DNA of 64,000 nucleotides from positions 1-64,000 of IMG/VR virus record IMGVR_UViG_3300047157_000174; one strand, written 5' to 3'. Made by a program: the position numbers and the translations under genes. Shown piece by piece: positions 1-7,392 of this stretch. The first letter of the stretch is position 1; each line of letters starts with the position of its first letter. Source of the stretch: a virus. The notes under the pieces are model-generated. The model saw only the letters and a program-made list of their open reading frames with translations, was not told where the DNA came from and ran no database searches.

Positions 1-2
1 AG

Positions 3-491
3 GTAGAAGAAAAGAACCTATCCTATCAAAACTTTAGTGTAGAAGATATTGGTAAAGCCAAAGTAAAGGTGCTTGGTAATAAAATTGGAATACAATCTGC
101 TATCAACGATAAAAGAGAACACCAAGTTCTTACTGCTAAACAATTAACTGAAAAGAAGTATGATTTAGTTATCTGTTGTGTAGACAATTTAGCGGCTAGA
201 AGACTCCTTTACAAAACAGGACACGGTGAAGACAGTGCTGTTAAGTGGTTAGACCTTAGAGCGCAAGGTAGGAACGGAGTATTGATTTCTTACAAAGTTA
301 ATCCAATACTAATACCGGATTTACTTGTCGGTGCAGAAGGTTCATTCAGTTGTCAAGGTGGAGATTGGGATGGTTCGGCTAAAGATATTAGTACTATGCA
401 CATTGCCATAGCAGGTATTGCAACCCAATGGATTCAACGTTGGTTTAATGATAATAATGACGTAGCAGATAAAATGGTAGTGAATGTATGA
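3..491 (+). CDS. ThiF/E1-like adenylyltransferase, C-terminal part (cut by window edge)
   Basis: The reading frame is open from the window edge (first full codon at 3), so only the C-terminal part is present; a GTG at 69 is probably internal. Visible features match the ThiF/MoeB/E1 fold. A segment of the type QNF..DIGKAKV matches the E1 stretch that follows the nucleotide-binding loop. It is followed by DLVICCVDN, the usual 'D-x-V-x-x-x-x-DN' strand and loop, and a late SCQGGDW that may hold the conserved cysteine. E1/ThiF enzymes adenylate the C-terminus of a ubiquitin-like or sulfur-carrier protein. The glycine-rich ATP loop would lie upstream, outside the window. The stop overlaps the next start by 4 bases (ATGA), and a JAMM isopeptidase lies two genes on, which suggests a ubiquitin-like modification or sulfur-transfer module. 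The E1-like call is good; the substrate is unknown. Confidence 0.75.
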   Translation, partial: VEEKNLSYQNFSVEDIGKAKVKVLGNKIGIQSAINDKREHQVLTAKQLTEKKYDLVICCVDNLAARRLLYKTGHGEDSAVKWLDLRAQGRNGVLISYKVNPILIPDLLVGAEGSFSCQGGDWDGSAKDISTMHIAIAGIATQWIQRWFNDNNDVADKMVVNV

Positions 492-730
492 GTGAAGAAG
501 ATACAGAAATAGATGATTTAATAGAAGAAGATGTAGGTAATATAATGAATGTTATTGCAACAGATGGTTTTTACTTACAAGCAGAAATAGTAAAGGTATG
601 TTGTCCTGTTTGTCTAGAAGAGTTCATGGGAACTAAAAGACACGCAGGTGGTTTCATAGCCGGACATAGAGCATTCCATGAGTTTGAGAACTCTCAAGAC
701 TTTATGGTAGAACAAATGGGGGGAATATAA
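488..730 (+). CDS. small zinc-binding protein (C2H2-like), between E1-like and JAMM genes
   Basis: An 80-residue acidic protein of no recognised family. Residues about 37 to 66 hold CPVC, then a glycine-rich loop, then two histidines in GHRAFH. This is a plausible single C2H2-type zinc site. It starts with an ATGA overlap on the E1-like gene and ends 2 bases before the JAMM gene, so the three are very likely co-translated. A role as adaptor or substrate-binding partner for its neighbours is only an inference from position. It has no glycine-glycine C-terminus and does not look like a ubiquitin-like modifier. Confidence 0.6.
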   Translation: MSEEDTEIDDLIEEDVGNIMNVIATDGFYLQAEIVKVCCPVCLEEFMGTKRHAGGFIAGHRAFHEFENSQDFMVEQMGGI

Positions 731-732
731 AA

Positions 733-1305
733 ATGAAAGAAGAAAATAAAGAAGAAATGAATAATGAAGAAAATAAAGAAGCAATGAAGGACTTTGATTG
801 GAAAGAACACATTAGGAGTGTTTACAAAGATATGTCTAATAGTGAAGGTGGTGTTAATTTTGTTAGACCATGTGCAGATACAGAAATGTTTCTATCCGCT
901 ATTTGGCAAATGTCTGATGAAGTATTAGAGGGCATGGAAGTACAAGTAGTAATAGATGACAAAGATGATTTGTATATTAGTAGCGGTACACCCGCTTTCG
1001 TATCGTTTCAAGGACACGAAGATGAATTAGTAAATGGCGCACCAATGAGAATACCGATTAAGAGTTGGATTCATACACACCCTTTCGGTGAAGCATACCT
1101 AAGTAGTACTGATTGGAAAACTGTCAATACATGGAACACTATGATGAAGAGTGCAATAGTATTAGGTGATAATCAATACCTAGCAGTTAATATGAATAAT
1201 GAACAATACGAAGAAGGAACTTATTCTGCAAAGAAAGTTTTCTATGGTTTGTTGCAACAGACAGTTTTTGATGATATAGAACCTACAACGGATGGTGAAG
1301 AATAA
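733..1305 (+). CDS. JAMM/MPN (Mov34/JAB1) metallo-isopeptidase-like protein
   Basis: A 190-residue protein with a clear JAMM signature: His114-Thr-His116-Pro, six residues, then Ser124-Ser-Thr-Asp127, which fits HxHP-x6-SxxD. The two histidines and the aspartate would hold the catalytic zinc, and an upstream glutamate in the segment around 64 to 75 could be the general base. JAMM proteins cut isopeptide or peptide bonds after ubiquitin-like C-termini, or process sulfur-carrier proteins. The first 25 residues are rich in Glu, Lys and Asn and look unstructured. A G-rich stretch before the ATG is a workable ribosome binding site. With the E1-like gene just upstream this forms a candidate conjugation/deconjugation pair. 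The family call is strong; the biological target is unknown. Confidence 0.8.
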   Translation: MKEENKEEMNNEENKEAMKDFDWKEHIRSVYKDMSNSEGGVNFVRPCADTEMFLSAIWQMSDEVLEGMEVQVVIDDKDDLYISSGTPAFVSFQGHEDELVNGAPMRIPIKSWIHTHPFGEAYLSSTDWKTVNTWNTMMKSAIVLGDNQYLAVNMNNEQYEEGTYSAKKVFYGLLQQTVFDDIEPTTDGEE

Positions 1306-1614
1306 ATGAATGGTAAAGAATTAGTTGAGAACACAAACAATATTGCTAAGGCTGTAAAGACATTAGTTAAAGATAATAATGAACTAACAGATTTAGTTTG
1401 CTACATGAGAAAATTATTAGATGAATGTCTTCACGAAAATAAGGAAGGAGATTTAGTTATGTTAACTAATGATGATAAGAAATTATCTAGAGCATTTGAA
1501 ATTATGATGTTAGTTCAACATGAAAAAGATTTAGCGAAGGAAAGGAAAGAACAACTTAAAAGGCATTTCGGTAATCCGAAAGACGGGCAACAAGGGTTAG
1601 GTGCATTTAAATGA
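1306..1614 (+). CDS. small helical protein of unknown function
   Basis: A 102-residue protein I do not recognise. It starts directly after the JAMM stop and ends in an ATGA overlap with the lipoprotein gene. The sequence is rich in Leu, Lys and Glu with heptad-like spacing, so it is probably all-helical and may form a coiled coil. It has no cysteine clusters, no membrane segment and no catalytic motif. The C-terminus (GLGAFK) does not resemble a ubiquitin-like tail. Its place in the operon hints at a link to the E1-like/JAMM module, but nothing in the sequence proves this. Confidence 0.55.
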   Translation: MNGKELVENTNNIAKAVKTLVKDNNELTDLVCYMRKLLDECLHENKEGDLVMLTNDDKKLSRAFEIMMLVQHEKDLAKERKEQLKRHFGNPKDGQQGLGAFK

Positions 1615-2075
1615 ATGAAGAAAATAGTAGACAAACAACATTGAAAGAATTTGGATTAGTATTCTTGGTAGCAGTAATGTTATCAGGATGTGCGGGTGAA
1701 ATTATTCCCGACCCACCAACAGATGACGATAGAGTTATTCCTAACTCTTCTACATTAGAAGGTTCTTTTACAGTATTAGTTGGAGATAATAATTCAACTA
1801 CTCCTGTAATAGTATTGGGTAATTCAACAACATGGTTAGAGGTAATCAATTGTAATTATACTGCAACCCATCTAAGTTTTACAGTTGATAATAATACTGT
1901 ATCTTTTCACAATTATACCTTTGAAGTCGGAGGTTATGTTTCACAAGGAAACACACTTTGGTCTAACGGCTACGCTCCATCAATAGGTTCAGTAGAATTA
2001 CATTTCTCTGATTTTACATATGATATAACAATTAATTATACTGTTACATATAGAGAGTGGAGAGGAACAGAGTGA
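1611..2075 (+). CDS. secreted lipoprotein-like protein with many N-glycosylation sequons
   Basis: A 154-residue protein. After a short polar N-terminus there is a hydrophobic stretch (FGLVFLVAVM) ending in LSGC at residues 24 to 27, a good lipobox. The mature part would start at the cysteine. The exported part carries eight N-x-S/T sequons within about 110 residues (one NSS, one NNS, two NST, three NYT and one NNT) and looks rich in beta strands. This fits an envelope-anchored, probably glycosylated surface protein of an archaeal cell. It could alter the host surface, for example in superinfection exclusion, but that is inference. It overlaps its neighbours at both ends (ATGA before, GTGA after). 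Confidence 0.65.
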   Translation: MNEENSRQTTLKEFGLVFLVAVMLSGCAGEIIPDPPTDDDRVIPNSSTLEGSFTVLVGDNNSTTPVIVLGNSTTWLEVINCNYTATHLSFTVDNNTVSFHNYTFEVGGYVSQGNTLWSNGYAPSIGSVELHFSDFTYDITINYTVTYREWRGTE

Positions 2076-2155
2076 GTGGCTGTCTTTATTGTGAAGATAC
2101 TGTTTATCGGCATGGTTTTTGCTACGAATGTTATTGTAGGGAAAAGGGCTTCTGA
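2072..2155 (+). CDS. 27-residue cysteine-rich microprotein (mini zinc knuckle)
   Basis: A tiny frame starting with GTG inside the stop of the lipoprotein gene (GTGA) and ending in TGATG, which is the start of the next gene. It encodes 27 residues with CLYC at 4 to 7 and CYEC plus one more Cys at 17 to 22, enough ligands for one zinc. Coupling at both ends and the paired cysteines argue that it is translated. No known family can be assigned at this length. Confidence 0.5.
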   Translation: MSGCLYCEDTVYRHGFCYECYCREKGF

Positions 2156-2559
2156 TGGTTAAACACAAGGCGGTTACTATTCAGTTCCCTGCCCCACTAC
2201 CTGCTGAAATTCTATGTCCTATTTGTGAAGGAAACAAATGTAAAGTTTGCGATATGACAGGTAAGATGAAATTAGTAGTTGATGCTAAAGTACCAATACA
2301 AAGAAATCTAATAGTGAAATATGTTTCTAATCATTTAGAATCTATTGCGTTAGAATTATCTAGAAACTATGGTCTAGTTCCCGAAGTAAATACAGAAGAA
2401 GTATTTGAGTGTGATGAAAAAAGACAGTATGAGATTGTAAAGATAAGTAGTTTAGGTGGGGTGATTTGGGTAGCAAATAGATTAGATGATTTAGAATCGC
2501 CTAGATATTTTACCACACTTAAGGAACTTACTAGATTTAAGGAAGGTTGGTTTACATGA
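2155..2559 (+). CDS. zinc-ribbon protein of unknown function
   Basis: A 134-residue protein. Near the N-terminus it has CPIC followed by CKVC and then DMTG, a compact DnaJ-like 'CxxC-x-CxxC-xxTG' zinc element. The rest is a mixed alpha/beta region with no recognised motif. It is translationally coupled on both sides (TGATG before, ATGA after), immediately upstream of a PC4-like ssDNA binder and DNA ligase. It may be a nucleic-acid or protein adaptor; the sequence does not say which. Confidence 0.55.
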   Translation: MVKHKAVTIQFPAPLPAEILCPICEGNKCKVCDMTGKMKLVVDAKVPIQRNLIVKYVSNHLESIALELSRNYGLVPEVNTEEVFECDEKRQYEIVKISSLGGVIWVANRLDDLESPRYFTTLKELTRFKEGWFT

Positions 2560-2786
2560 GTGATGATATGGATATTATAGCGAGAGTTCCTCGCAACGCT
2601 ACTACCGAACTACTAATTAAAACAGGTGAGTTTTGGAAAGTAGAAGTAGTAGATGTAAGATGGTATTCCGATGGAAAGCCAACAAGAAAAGGAGTCAGAA
2701 TAAATATGGAAGAATTACCTACGTTAATTAAAGCGTTGGAAAAAATAAATAATAAAAATGAGGCGAATAAGGATGACACTAATTAG
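2556..2786 (+). CDS. PC4/YdbC-like ssDNA-binding protein
   Basis: A 76-residue protein starting at the ATG that overlaps the previous stop (ATGA); a TTG at 2547 is less likely. The pattern fits the PC4/p15 coactivator fold: strands around FWKVEVVDVRWY, a turn with KPTRKGVRI, then a helix beginning MEELPTLIKALEKI. PC4-like proteins bind single-stranded DNA as dimers and act in transcription or replication. The location next to DNA ligase and upstream of the replication genes fits. The family call rests on pattern recognition of a short protein, so it is moderate. Confidence 0.6.
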   Translation: MSDDMDIIARVPRNATTELLIKTGEFWKVEVVDVRWYSDGKPTRKGVRINMEELPTLIKALEKINNKNEANKDDTN

Positions 2787-4302
2787 ATTTGCAAGAATGT
2801 GTGAAGCAATAGAACTACAAGACAGTACAAAAAACAAAATTAGAATAATAGACGAATCTCTTAGTTCATTTTCTAATCCAAAAATAGTTATAGATATACT
2901 TAGTCTTAATTTAGAGGTTAATTCTATTGGTAACAAACGTGCTATAACTTGGATAGCAAATGCATTAGAATTATTTGATGCAGAAGTTAAAGCAGAAGAA
3001 GAAATATGGGGAGATATTGGTGAAGGTATGTATCAATTCCTACCCAACGGTAAAGAAAGTAATTACACCATTAAACAATTGTATTCTCTATTAACATTAG
3101 ACTGTTCCAGTATTAATAGCGATTCTTATACTACCTTTGCTGAGTCAATTAATAATATGTCTAATTTAGAATTAAAATGGTTTATTCGTTATTGGTTGAG
3201 GACACCTAGAAACAATATTTCTAATTCTACTGTTGTTAAAGCACTTAAAAGAAGATTTCCCAACCAAAAGGTAGAATATCTATCTTCCATACAACCTGTT
3301 TCCACTGTTTTTCAATATTTAGAGCAAGGAAAAGAACCTCCTACTACTATTCAAACAGGAATGTTTCTAAAACCTTCATTAGCAAAATCTTATTCTAATA
3401 ATTTACCTAAAAGATATATTTTAGATGTTAAATATGATGGTAATAGATACCAAATACATAAAAATAAATCTGATGTATTAATTTTTAATAGGAAAGGTAA
3501 GATAGTAAGTAATCAGTTTCCCGATGTAGTAGAACAAGTTAAAAAGTTTAACGCCAGTACTTGCATTTTAGATACTGAGATATATCCTGTCATCGAAAAC
3601 GGCAGTATAGACCCTGCACCACACAAGAAAATGGCCGCTAGGGTTCATGCTAAAGATAAACAAGAAGCCATGCTTAAATGCCCTGTTAAAATGGTTATAT
3701 TTGATATAATACAATACATGGGATTCCTGTTAATTGATGAACCATATGAAAAACGTCTTATTCATCTGAAAGATTTTCCTATCGAAAATAGAGTGTGGTC
3801 GTTTTCTAGAGAAACTACCATTGCAGCAGCCTATAACACTTCTATTAACAGTGGTTTTGAAGGTATTATGATAAAAGATTTAGATGCAAAATACAGAAGT
3901 GGTAGAAGTAGTAATATTTTGAAACACAAACCTCCTAGAATCGAATTAGATTTAGTTATAACTTCTGCTAAATATGGTGAAGGTAAAAGAGCAGGTTTGT
4001 TTGGTTCTTTTGGTATTTCAGCCAAAACTAAAAATGGTTATCAAAGTGTAGGCAATGTTGGTAGTGGTTTATCTGATGGGGATTTATTATACTTAACAAC
4101 AGAACTTAAAAAAACTATTGATAAGTATGCTTCCGATGTATTCTACGTTCTACCTAGAATTGTATTAGAAGTAAGGTGTGATTTAATATCACAAGATTCC
4201 GATGGTAATTATGGTCTGAGATTTCCTAGAGTTGTAAGAATTAGGAACGACAAACACGCTTACAATTGCAGTACAATGGAAGATATAAAAAATATGATAT
4301 AG
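2773..4302 (+). CDS. lig: ATP-dependent DNA ligase (early, replication block)
   Basis: Joins DNA nicks through an enzyme-AMP intermediate. From the ATG at 2773 it has 509 residues. The adenylation lysine is Lys220 in KYDGNR (motif I). A later LDTEIY matches motif III, GFEGIMIKD motif IV, and the following LKHKPP region motif V, with an OB-fold C-terminus after that. The N-terminal 200 residues are the helical DNA-binding domain usual for archaeal ligases (normal length 550 to 600). I prefer 2773 (MTLIRFARMCE, preceded by AAGG) over the ATG at 2758. The gene overlaps the PC4-like gene by 14 bases. A second, very different ligase is present in the late block at 57638-60247. Confidence 0.92.
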   Translation: MTLIRFARMCEAIELQDSTKNKIRIIDESLSSFSNPKIVIDILSLNLEVNSIGNKRAITWIANALELFDAEVKAEEEIWGDIGEGMYQFLPNGKESNYTIKQLYSLLTLDCSSINSDSYTTFAESINNMSNLELKWFIRYWLRTPRNNISNSTVVKALKRRFPNQKVEYLSSIQPVSTVFQYLEQGKEPPTTIQTGMFLKPSLAKSYSNNLPKRYILDVKYDGNRYQIHKNKSDVLIFNRKGKIVSNQFPDVVEQVKKFNASTCILDTEIYPVIENGSIDPAPHKKMAARVHAKDKQEAMLKCPVKMVIFDIIQYMGFLLIDEPYEKRLIHLKDFPIENRVWSFSRETTIAAAYNTSINSGFEGIMIKDLDAKYRSGRSSNILKHKPPRIELDLVITSAKYGEGKRAGLFGSFGISAKTKNGYQSVGNVGSGLSDGDLLYLTTELKKTIDKYASDVFYVLPRIVLEVRCDLISQDSDGNYGLRFPRVVRIRNDKHAYNCSTMEDIKNMI

Positions 4303-4307
4303 AAAAT

Positions 4308-4337
4308 GCGATAGGTAAAATATTAATTACCTATTGC
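4308..4337 (+). promoter_or_regulatory. 11-bp hairpin just upstream of an AAGGAG ribosome binding site
   Basis: GCGATAGGTAA at 4308-4318 pairs with TTACCTATTGC at 4327-4337 around an 8-base AT loop, with one G-T pair. No T-run follows, so it is not a simple terminator. The sequence ACAAGGAGT and the start of the next gene follow at once. It sits in one of the few gaps of the early block and may be an RNA processing or translational control element. Confidence 0.5.
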
Positions 4338-4350
4338 ACAAGGAGTTAAT

Positions 4351-4752
4351 ATGCTAGACCGCAATATTGTTCTCGGTGTTTGTTCTGTAATAGCAAAGCC
4401 GACTGTATCAATTATCAAAGCGGAAAGGTATAGTTTAGGTTATAGAGTAAAATTATCAATAGTCTTTAGGAGTAACGGTGGAAGATTACAGGCACTACAC
4501 CGTTGCTTCTTACAAAATAATATTCAAAGTAAATATAAAACATCCGAGTCTAAAAACAGACAAAGACCAATATTAACTATATCTAAGTCAGATGATATAA
4601 ATAGATTTTTACAGACATATGATATGTCATCGGTATCATTTGACAATAATTGGGATGTCTTTAAAGAAGTTAAAGATATAATAGATACTAACCGACACAA
4701 GACAATGGATGGTCTTGATGAAATACTAGAATTGAAGGGGTATCTAATATGA
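4351..4752 (+). CDS. possible LAGLIDADG-type endonuclease-like domain protein
   Basis: A 133-residue protein with a strong AAGGAG site upstream. The arrangement of a GYRVKLSIVF strand, a helix with LQALHRCFLQNN, a KNRQRPILTIS strand and an INRFLQTY helix resembles one half of a LAGLIDADG homing endonuclease. The acidic catalytic repeat itself is not clear. It could be a degenerate free-standing homing enzyme or a DNA-binding protein recruited from that fold. No intron or intein boundary is seen around it. It ends in an ATGA overlap with the next gene. Treat the family as tentative. Confidence 0.4.
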   Translation: MLDRNIVLGVCSVIAKPTVSIIKAERYSLGYRVKLSIVFRSNGGRLQALHRCFLQNNIQSKYKTSESKNRQRPILTISKSDDINRFLQTYDMSSVSFDNNWDVFKEVKDIIDTNRHKTMDGLDEILELKGYLI

Positions 4753-5093
4753 AAAAGAAAGAAGAGTTGTGTCCTAGATGTGATTTAAGACCTACTAAAA
4801 ACGGTAAACATATTTGCGAAATGTGCAACCTTTCAATTCTAGAAAACAAACCCGTTGATTCAGTTAACGATACCGAAATATTAGGTTATCACATACACCA
4901 AATACTTTGGGAAGGATGTCAAGATTGTGGAAATAATAATTTTCATTGTGATGCGGGTGTTGTAGAAGAAAACAATTTAAAGTGGTACATAATACAAGTA
5001 CAATGTCAAAAATGTAATGTTAATTACGAACAAATAATGGAAGTGAGAATGAATGAGTCTAATAAAAATAAGCAAAGAACACACAAAGAGTAA
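4749..5093 (+). CDS. double zinc-ribbon protein of unknown function
   Basis: A 114-residue protein with two pairs of cysteine motifs: CPRC with CEMC near the N-terminus (a rubredoxin-like knuckle) and CQDC with CQKC further on. This suggests two zinc sites. The C-terminal tail is lysine- and asparagine-rich and overlaps the next gene by 41 bases in another frame. There is no enzyme motif. It is one of an unusual number of small zinc-ribbon proteins in this block. Confidence 0.6.
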   Translation: MKKKEELCPRCDLRPTKNGKHICEMCNLSILENKPVDSVNDTEILGYHIHQILWEGCQDCGNNNFHCDAGVVEENNLKWYIIQVQCQKCNVNYEQIMEVRMNESNKNKQRTHKE

Positions 5094-5904
5094 ACCAATA
5101 ATAGTACTAGGCAATACAAAAATGGATAAAATGAAAAGGGCTATGTCCTTTGTATCCGATAGTCCCATAGTTATGTATGCTAACGAATATAACATATCCG
5201 ATAACTTTAGTATCCCTAAAGATGTAGGTATTATTATTGACGAGATGCACTACAAACCTAATACTGATTTAATAAGAAGAACTGTATTAGAATATGCAGG
5301 TCAAGTTGTATTAATTACTGATAGTAAAAAGGCAGTACCTACTACTTTGTATAATTTATGTGATATGAAAAGACCAACAGAAAAGTTAGATGTTCTAAAC
5401 ATATCTCCTAGAGCCGATGAACCTATTAATTATGATTTAGATATGTTTACATTGGTTAGAGAATATCTAACTAATAGAGATAGAGATGAAGTTGCTACCA
5501 AATTAAAAATGAACAGTCCCGCAGATAATCAAATATTATCTTGGATTATCCCAAACATAAATCCAAACAAAATAGCATTCATTGATAATAATGTGAAAAG
5601 ACGTTGGGATAGTTCTTACTTTTATGAGTTGTTAGCATATTCTCATAACGGTAAACTTAGTGCTAAGATGGTGATGCCTACTAGAAGAAAGTATTCTAAG
5701 TTAGGTAGTATTGCTAGTAGGTTAGGATTAAGAAGACACGAAACTTATCTTCTCAATGATTTATTGAAAGATGATAAGTTCAAAAAATATGCAATGACTA
5801 AGTTAGATAATTCAGAATGTAGGTTATTGAAACTTGGAGAAAAAAGAAAAATAGAAACAAAGAAGGTAGTATTACCTTCACCCACTTTAGATAAGTGGTT
5901 ATAA
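5053..5904 (+). CDS. degenerate clamp-loader-like protein with PIP-like tail (possible RFC large-subunit analogue)
   Basis: A 283-residue protein. The N-terminal half follows AAA+ clamp-loader order but lacks a working Walker A: GNTKMDKMK stands where GxxGxGKT is expected near residue 20. A Walker B-like IIIDEMH (around 60 to 66) and a sensor-like VVLITDS follow. The C-terminus ends in PTLDKWL, close to the PCNA-interacting (PIP) peptides at the ends of archaeal RFC-L and FEN1 but without the leading Gln. RFC small subunit lies less than 500 bases downstream and PCNA 4 kb on. I infer a non-catalytic partner of RFC-S, comparable in role to phage T4 gp62. The function is unproven. Confidence 0.45.
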   Translation: MSLIKISKEHTKSKPIIVLGNTKMDKMKRAMSFVSDSPIVMYANEYNISDNFSIPKDVGIIIDEMHYKPNTDLIRRTVLEYAGQVVLITDSKKAVPTTLYNLCDMKRPTEKLDVLNISPRADEPINYDLDMFTLVREYLTNRDRDEVATKLKMNSPADNQILSWIIPNINPNKIAFIDNNVKRRWDSSYFYELLAYSHNGKLSAKMVMPTRRKYSKLGSIASRLGLRRHETYLLNDLLKDDKFKKYAMTKLDNSECRLLKLGEKRKIETKKVVLPSPTLDKWL

Positions 5905-5922
5905 AAATAAAGAGGAATAAAA

Positions 5923-6096
5923 ATGAGAAAACAATTGAATGATAGAAAATATAAACGAAGAATGGATAAAATGTTAGATTTATTAGAGAAACAAAATGAA
6001 CTGTTTCTAAAACTAACAAATGAACTACCTGTCTTACAAGCAGAAGTTAATCGACTTAAATCTAAATTATTATTATTAAAAGGAGAGGAAGAGTAA
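5923..6096 (+). CDS. 57-residue coiled-coil protein
   Basis: A small frame with AGAGGA before the ATG, encoding 57 residues. The first 15 are basic (MRKQLNDRKYKRR); the rest is a Leu/Glu/Lys helix with heptad spacing ending in GEEE. A dimeric coiled coil is likely. Its stop overlaps the next ATG (TAATG). No function can be given; it lies between the clamp-loader-like gene and RFC small subunit. Confidence 0.6.
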   Translation: MRKQLNDRKYKRRMDKMLDLLEKQNELFLKLTNELPVLQAEVNRLKSKLLLLKGEEE

Positions 6097-6395
6097 TGAA
6101 AACTAAAGACGACTTTGAAATTTTACAATGTGTTATTTGCCTAAAAAACATAGAACATAAAATGTTATTCGGTAAAGTTTTCCGCACACAAGGCCATAAC
6201 GCTGAACCAATTGCATTAGGAAGATGTTGTGATTTTTGTGATTGTATGGTAGTTGAACCTTCTAGGATAGGAGGCTTGTTTGACAAACCTATTGACGTTA
6301 TTACTTATGGTCTAAGAACCTACAAAGAAAGAATGGCTAAAGATAAAGCCAATGGCATTACAACTAAAAGTTTGAAACAGAGGGCGATACAATGA
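6096..6395 (+). CDS. small zinc-binding viral protein of unknown function
   Basis: A 99-residue protein with CVIC near residue 12 and a dense RCCDFCDC near residue 46, followed by VVEPSRI. The combination CxxC, GHNAEPI and RCCxxC followed by V-V-x-P-x-R-I recurs in small phage proteins of unknown role. A zinc site is likely. It is coupled on both sides (TAATG before, ATGA after) and precedes RFC small subunit. Confidence 0.6.
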   Translation: MKTKDDFEILQCVICLKNIEHKMLFGKVFRTQGHNAEPIALGRCCDFCDCMVVEPSRIGGLFDKPIDVITYGLRTYKERMAKDKANGITTKSLKQRAIQ

Positions 6396-7312
6396 GTGAA
6401 TTATGGACTGAAAAATATAGGCCAACAAGACTTAATGAAATAATAGGACAGACTAATTTTGTATTAGATGCAGAACATTGGGTTGCCAATAAAGAAATGC
6501 CTAATGTTTTATTGTACGGTGTAGCGGGTGTAGGTAAAACTGCTGCTGCTATTTCCTTAGCAAACGGAATACTAGAAGATAATAGAAAGAATAACTTCTT
6601 TGAGATTAATGCTTCTGATGATAGGAAGTTAGAGACAGTAAGAAATAGAATCAAAGAGATTGCTTCTACTAAAAGAATTGGTGATGTACCCTTTAAGATT
6701 ATTTTACTAGATGAGATGGATGGTATGACTAAAGATGCACAAAATGCATTGAAGAGAATTATGGAAAGGTATGCTGATAATTGTAGGTTCATCATTACTT
6801 GTAATGATAGACATAAAATTATTAATCCTTTGATGTCAAGATGTGCTAACTATAATTTTAAGCGTCTTAACAATAAAGACATGAAATACATATTGTGCGA
6901 AATCTTGTCAAAAGAGAACATAAATACACATTCAGAAGAGGAATTAGATAAGTTTATTATATATTTACAAGGGGACTTAAGACGAGGGTTGAATGAATTA
7001 CAGGCTTCATCGGCAAGTAAACGAACTCTCCAATATCAAATAGACATGAATATGAAACCATACTCTGAAATTATAACAATGATAAATGAAAATAACTATG
7101 AAAATGCTTTAGAGAAGGTGCATAAATTGATTTACGATTCAACAGACATGAAGACTATATGTATTAATTTACATACAACAGTTCTAGAAACTGAAAGTGA
7201 TTCTAGTTACAAGTTCAAAATGCTTCGTATAATTGGCGAAACAGAATGGCGCAGTAATAACATGAATCCTAAAGTCTTGGCATCTTGGATGGTAGGACAG
7301 ATGATAAAATGA
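6392..7312 (+). CDS. rfcS: replication factor C small subunit (clamp loader ATPase)
   Basis: A 306-residue AAA+ ATPase that would load the PCNA clamp encoded at 10019. It begins WTEKYRPTRLNEIIGQ, the usual RFC opening. Walker A is GVAGVGKT at 43 to 50, Walker B is ILLDEMDGM near 103, sensor 1 is IITCND and the arginine-finger box is SRC. The helical lid and collar follow. It is slightly shorter than cellular RFC-S (about 320 residues). It overlaps the previous gene (ATGA). Its likely partner is the degenerate clamp-loader-like protein just upstream. Confidence 0.95.
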   Translation: MSELWTEKYRPTRLNEIIGQTNFVLDAEHWVANKEMPNVLLYGVAGVGKTAAAISLANGILEDNRKNNFFEINASDDRKLETVRNRIKEIASTKRIGDVPFKIILLDEMDGMTKDAQNALKRIMERYADNCRFIITCNDRHKIINPLMSRCANYNFKRLNNKDMKYILCEILSKENINTHSEEELDKFIIYLQGDLRRGLNELQASSASKRTLQYQIDMNMKPYSEIITMINENNYENALEKVHKLIYDSTDMKTICINLHTTVLETESDSSYKFKMLRIIGETEWRSNNMNPKVLASWMVGQMIK

Positions 7313-7392
7313 TAGAGTTACTTTTGGGGTTGATTGGATTGAGAATATTAATTAAAATGTTAGATAGTAACGGGGGGAGAAGAAGATGGTAA
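7309..7392 (+). CDS. 27-residue hydrophobic microprotein
   Basis: A tiny frame starting in the RFC-S stop (ATGA) and overlapping the next start by 7 bases. It encodes a single hydrophobic helix (MIELLLGLIGLRILIKML) with a basic tail (GGRRRW). It could be a small membrane peptide or only a coupling leader. The GGGGGGAG within it is the ribosome binding site of the next gene, so the reading frame may be incidental. Confidence 0.3.
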   Translation: MIELLLGLIGLRILIKMLDSNGGRRRW

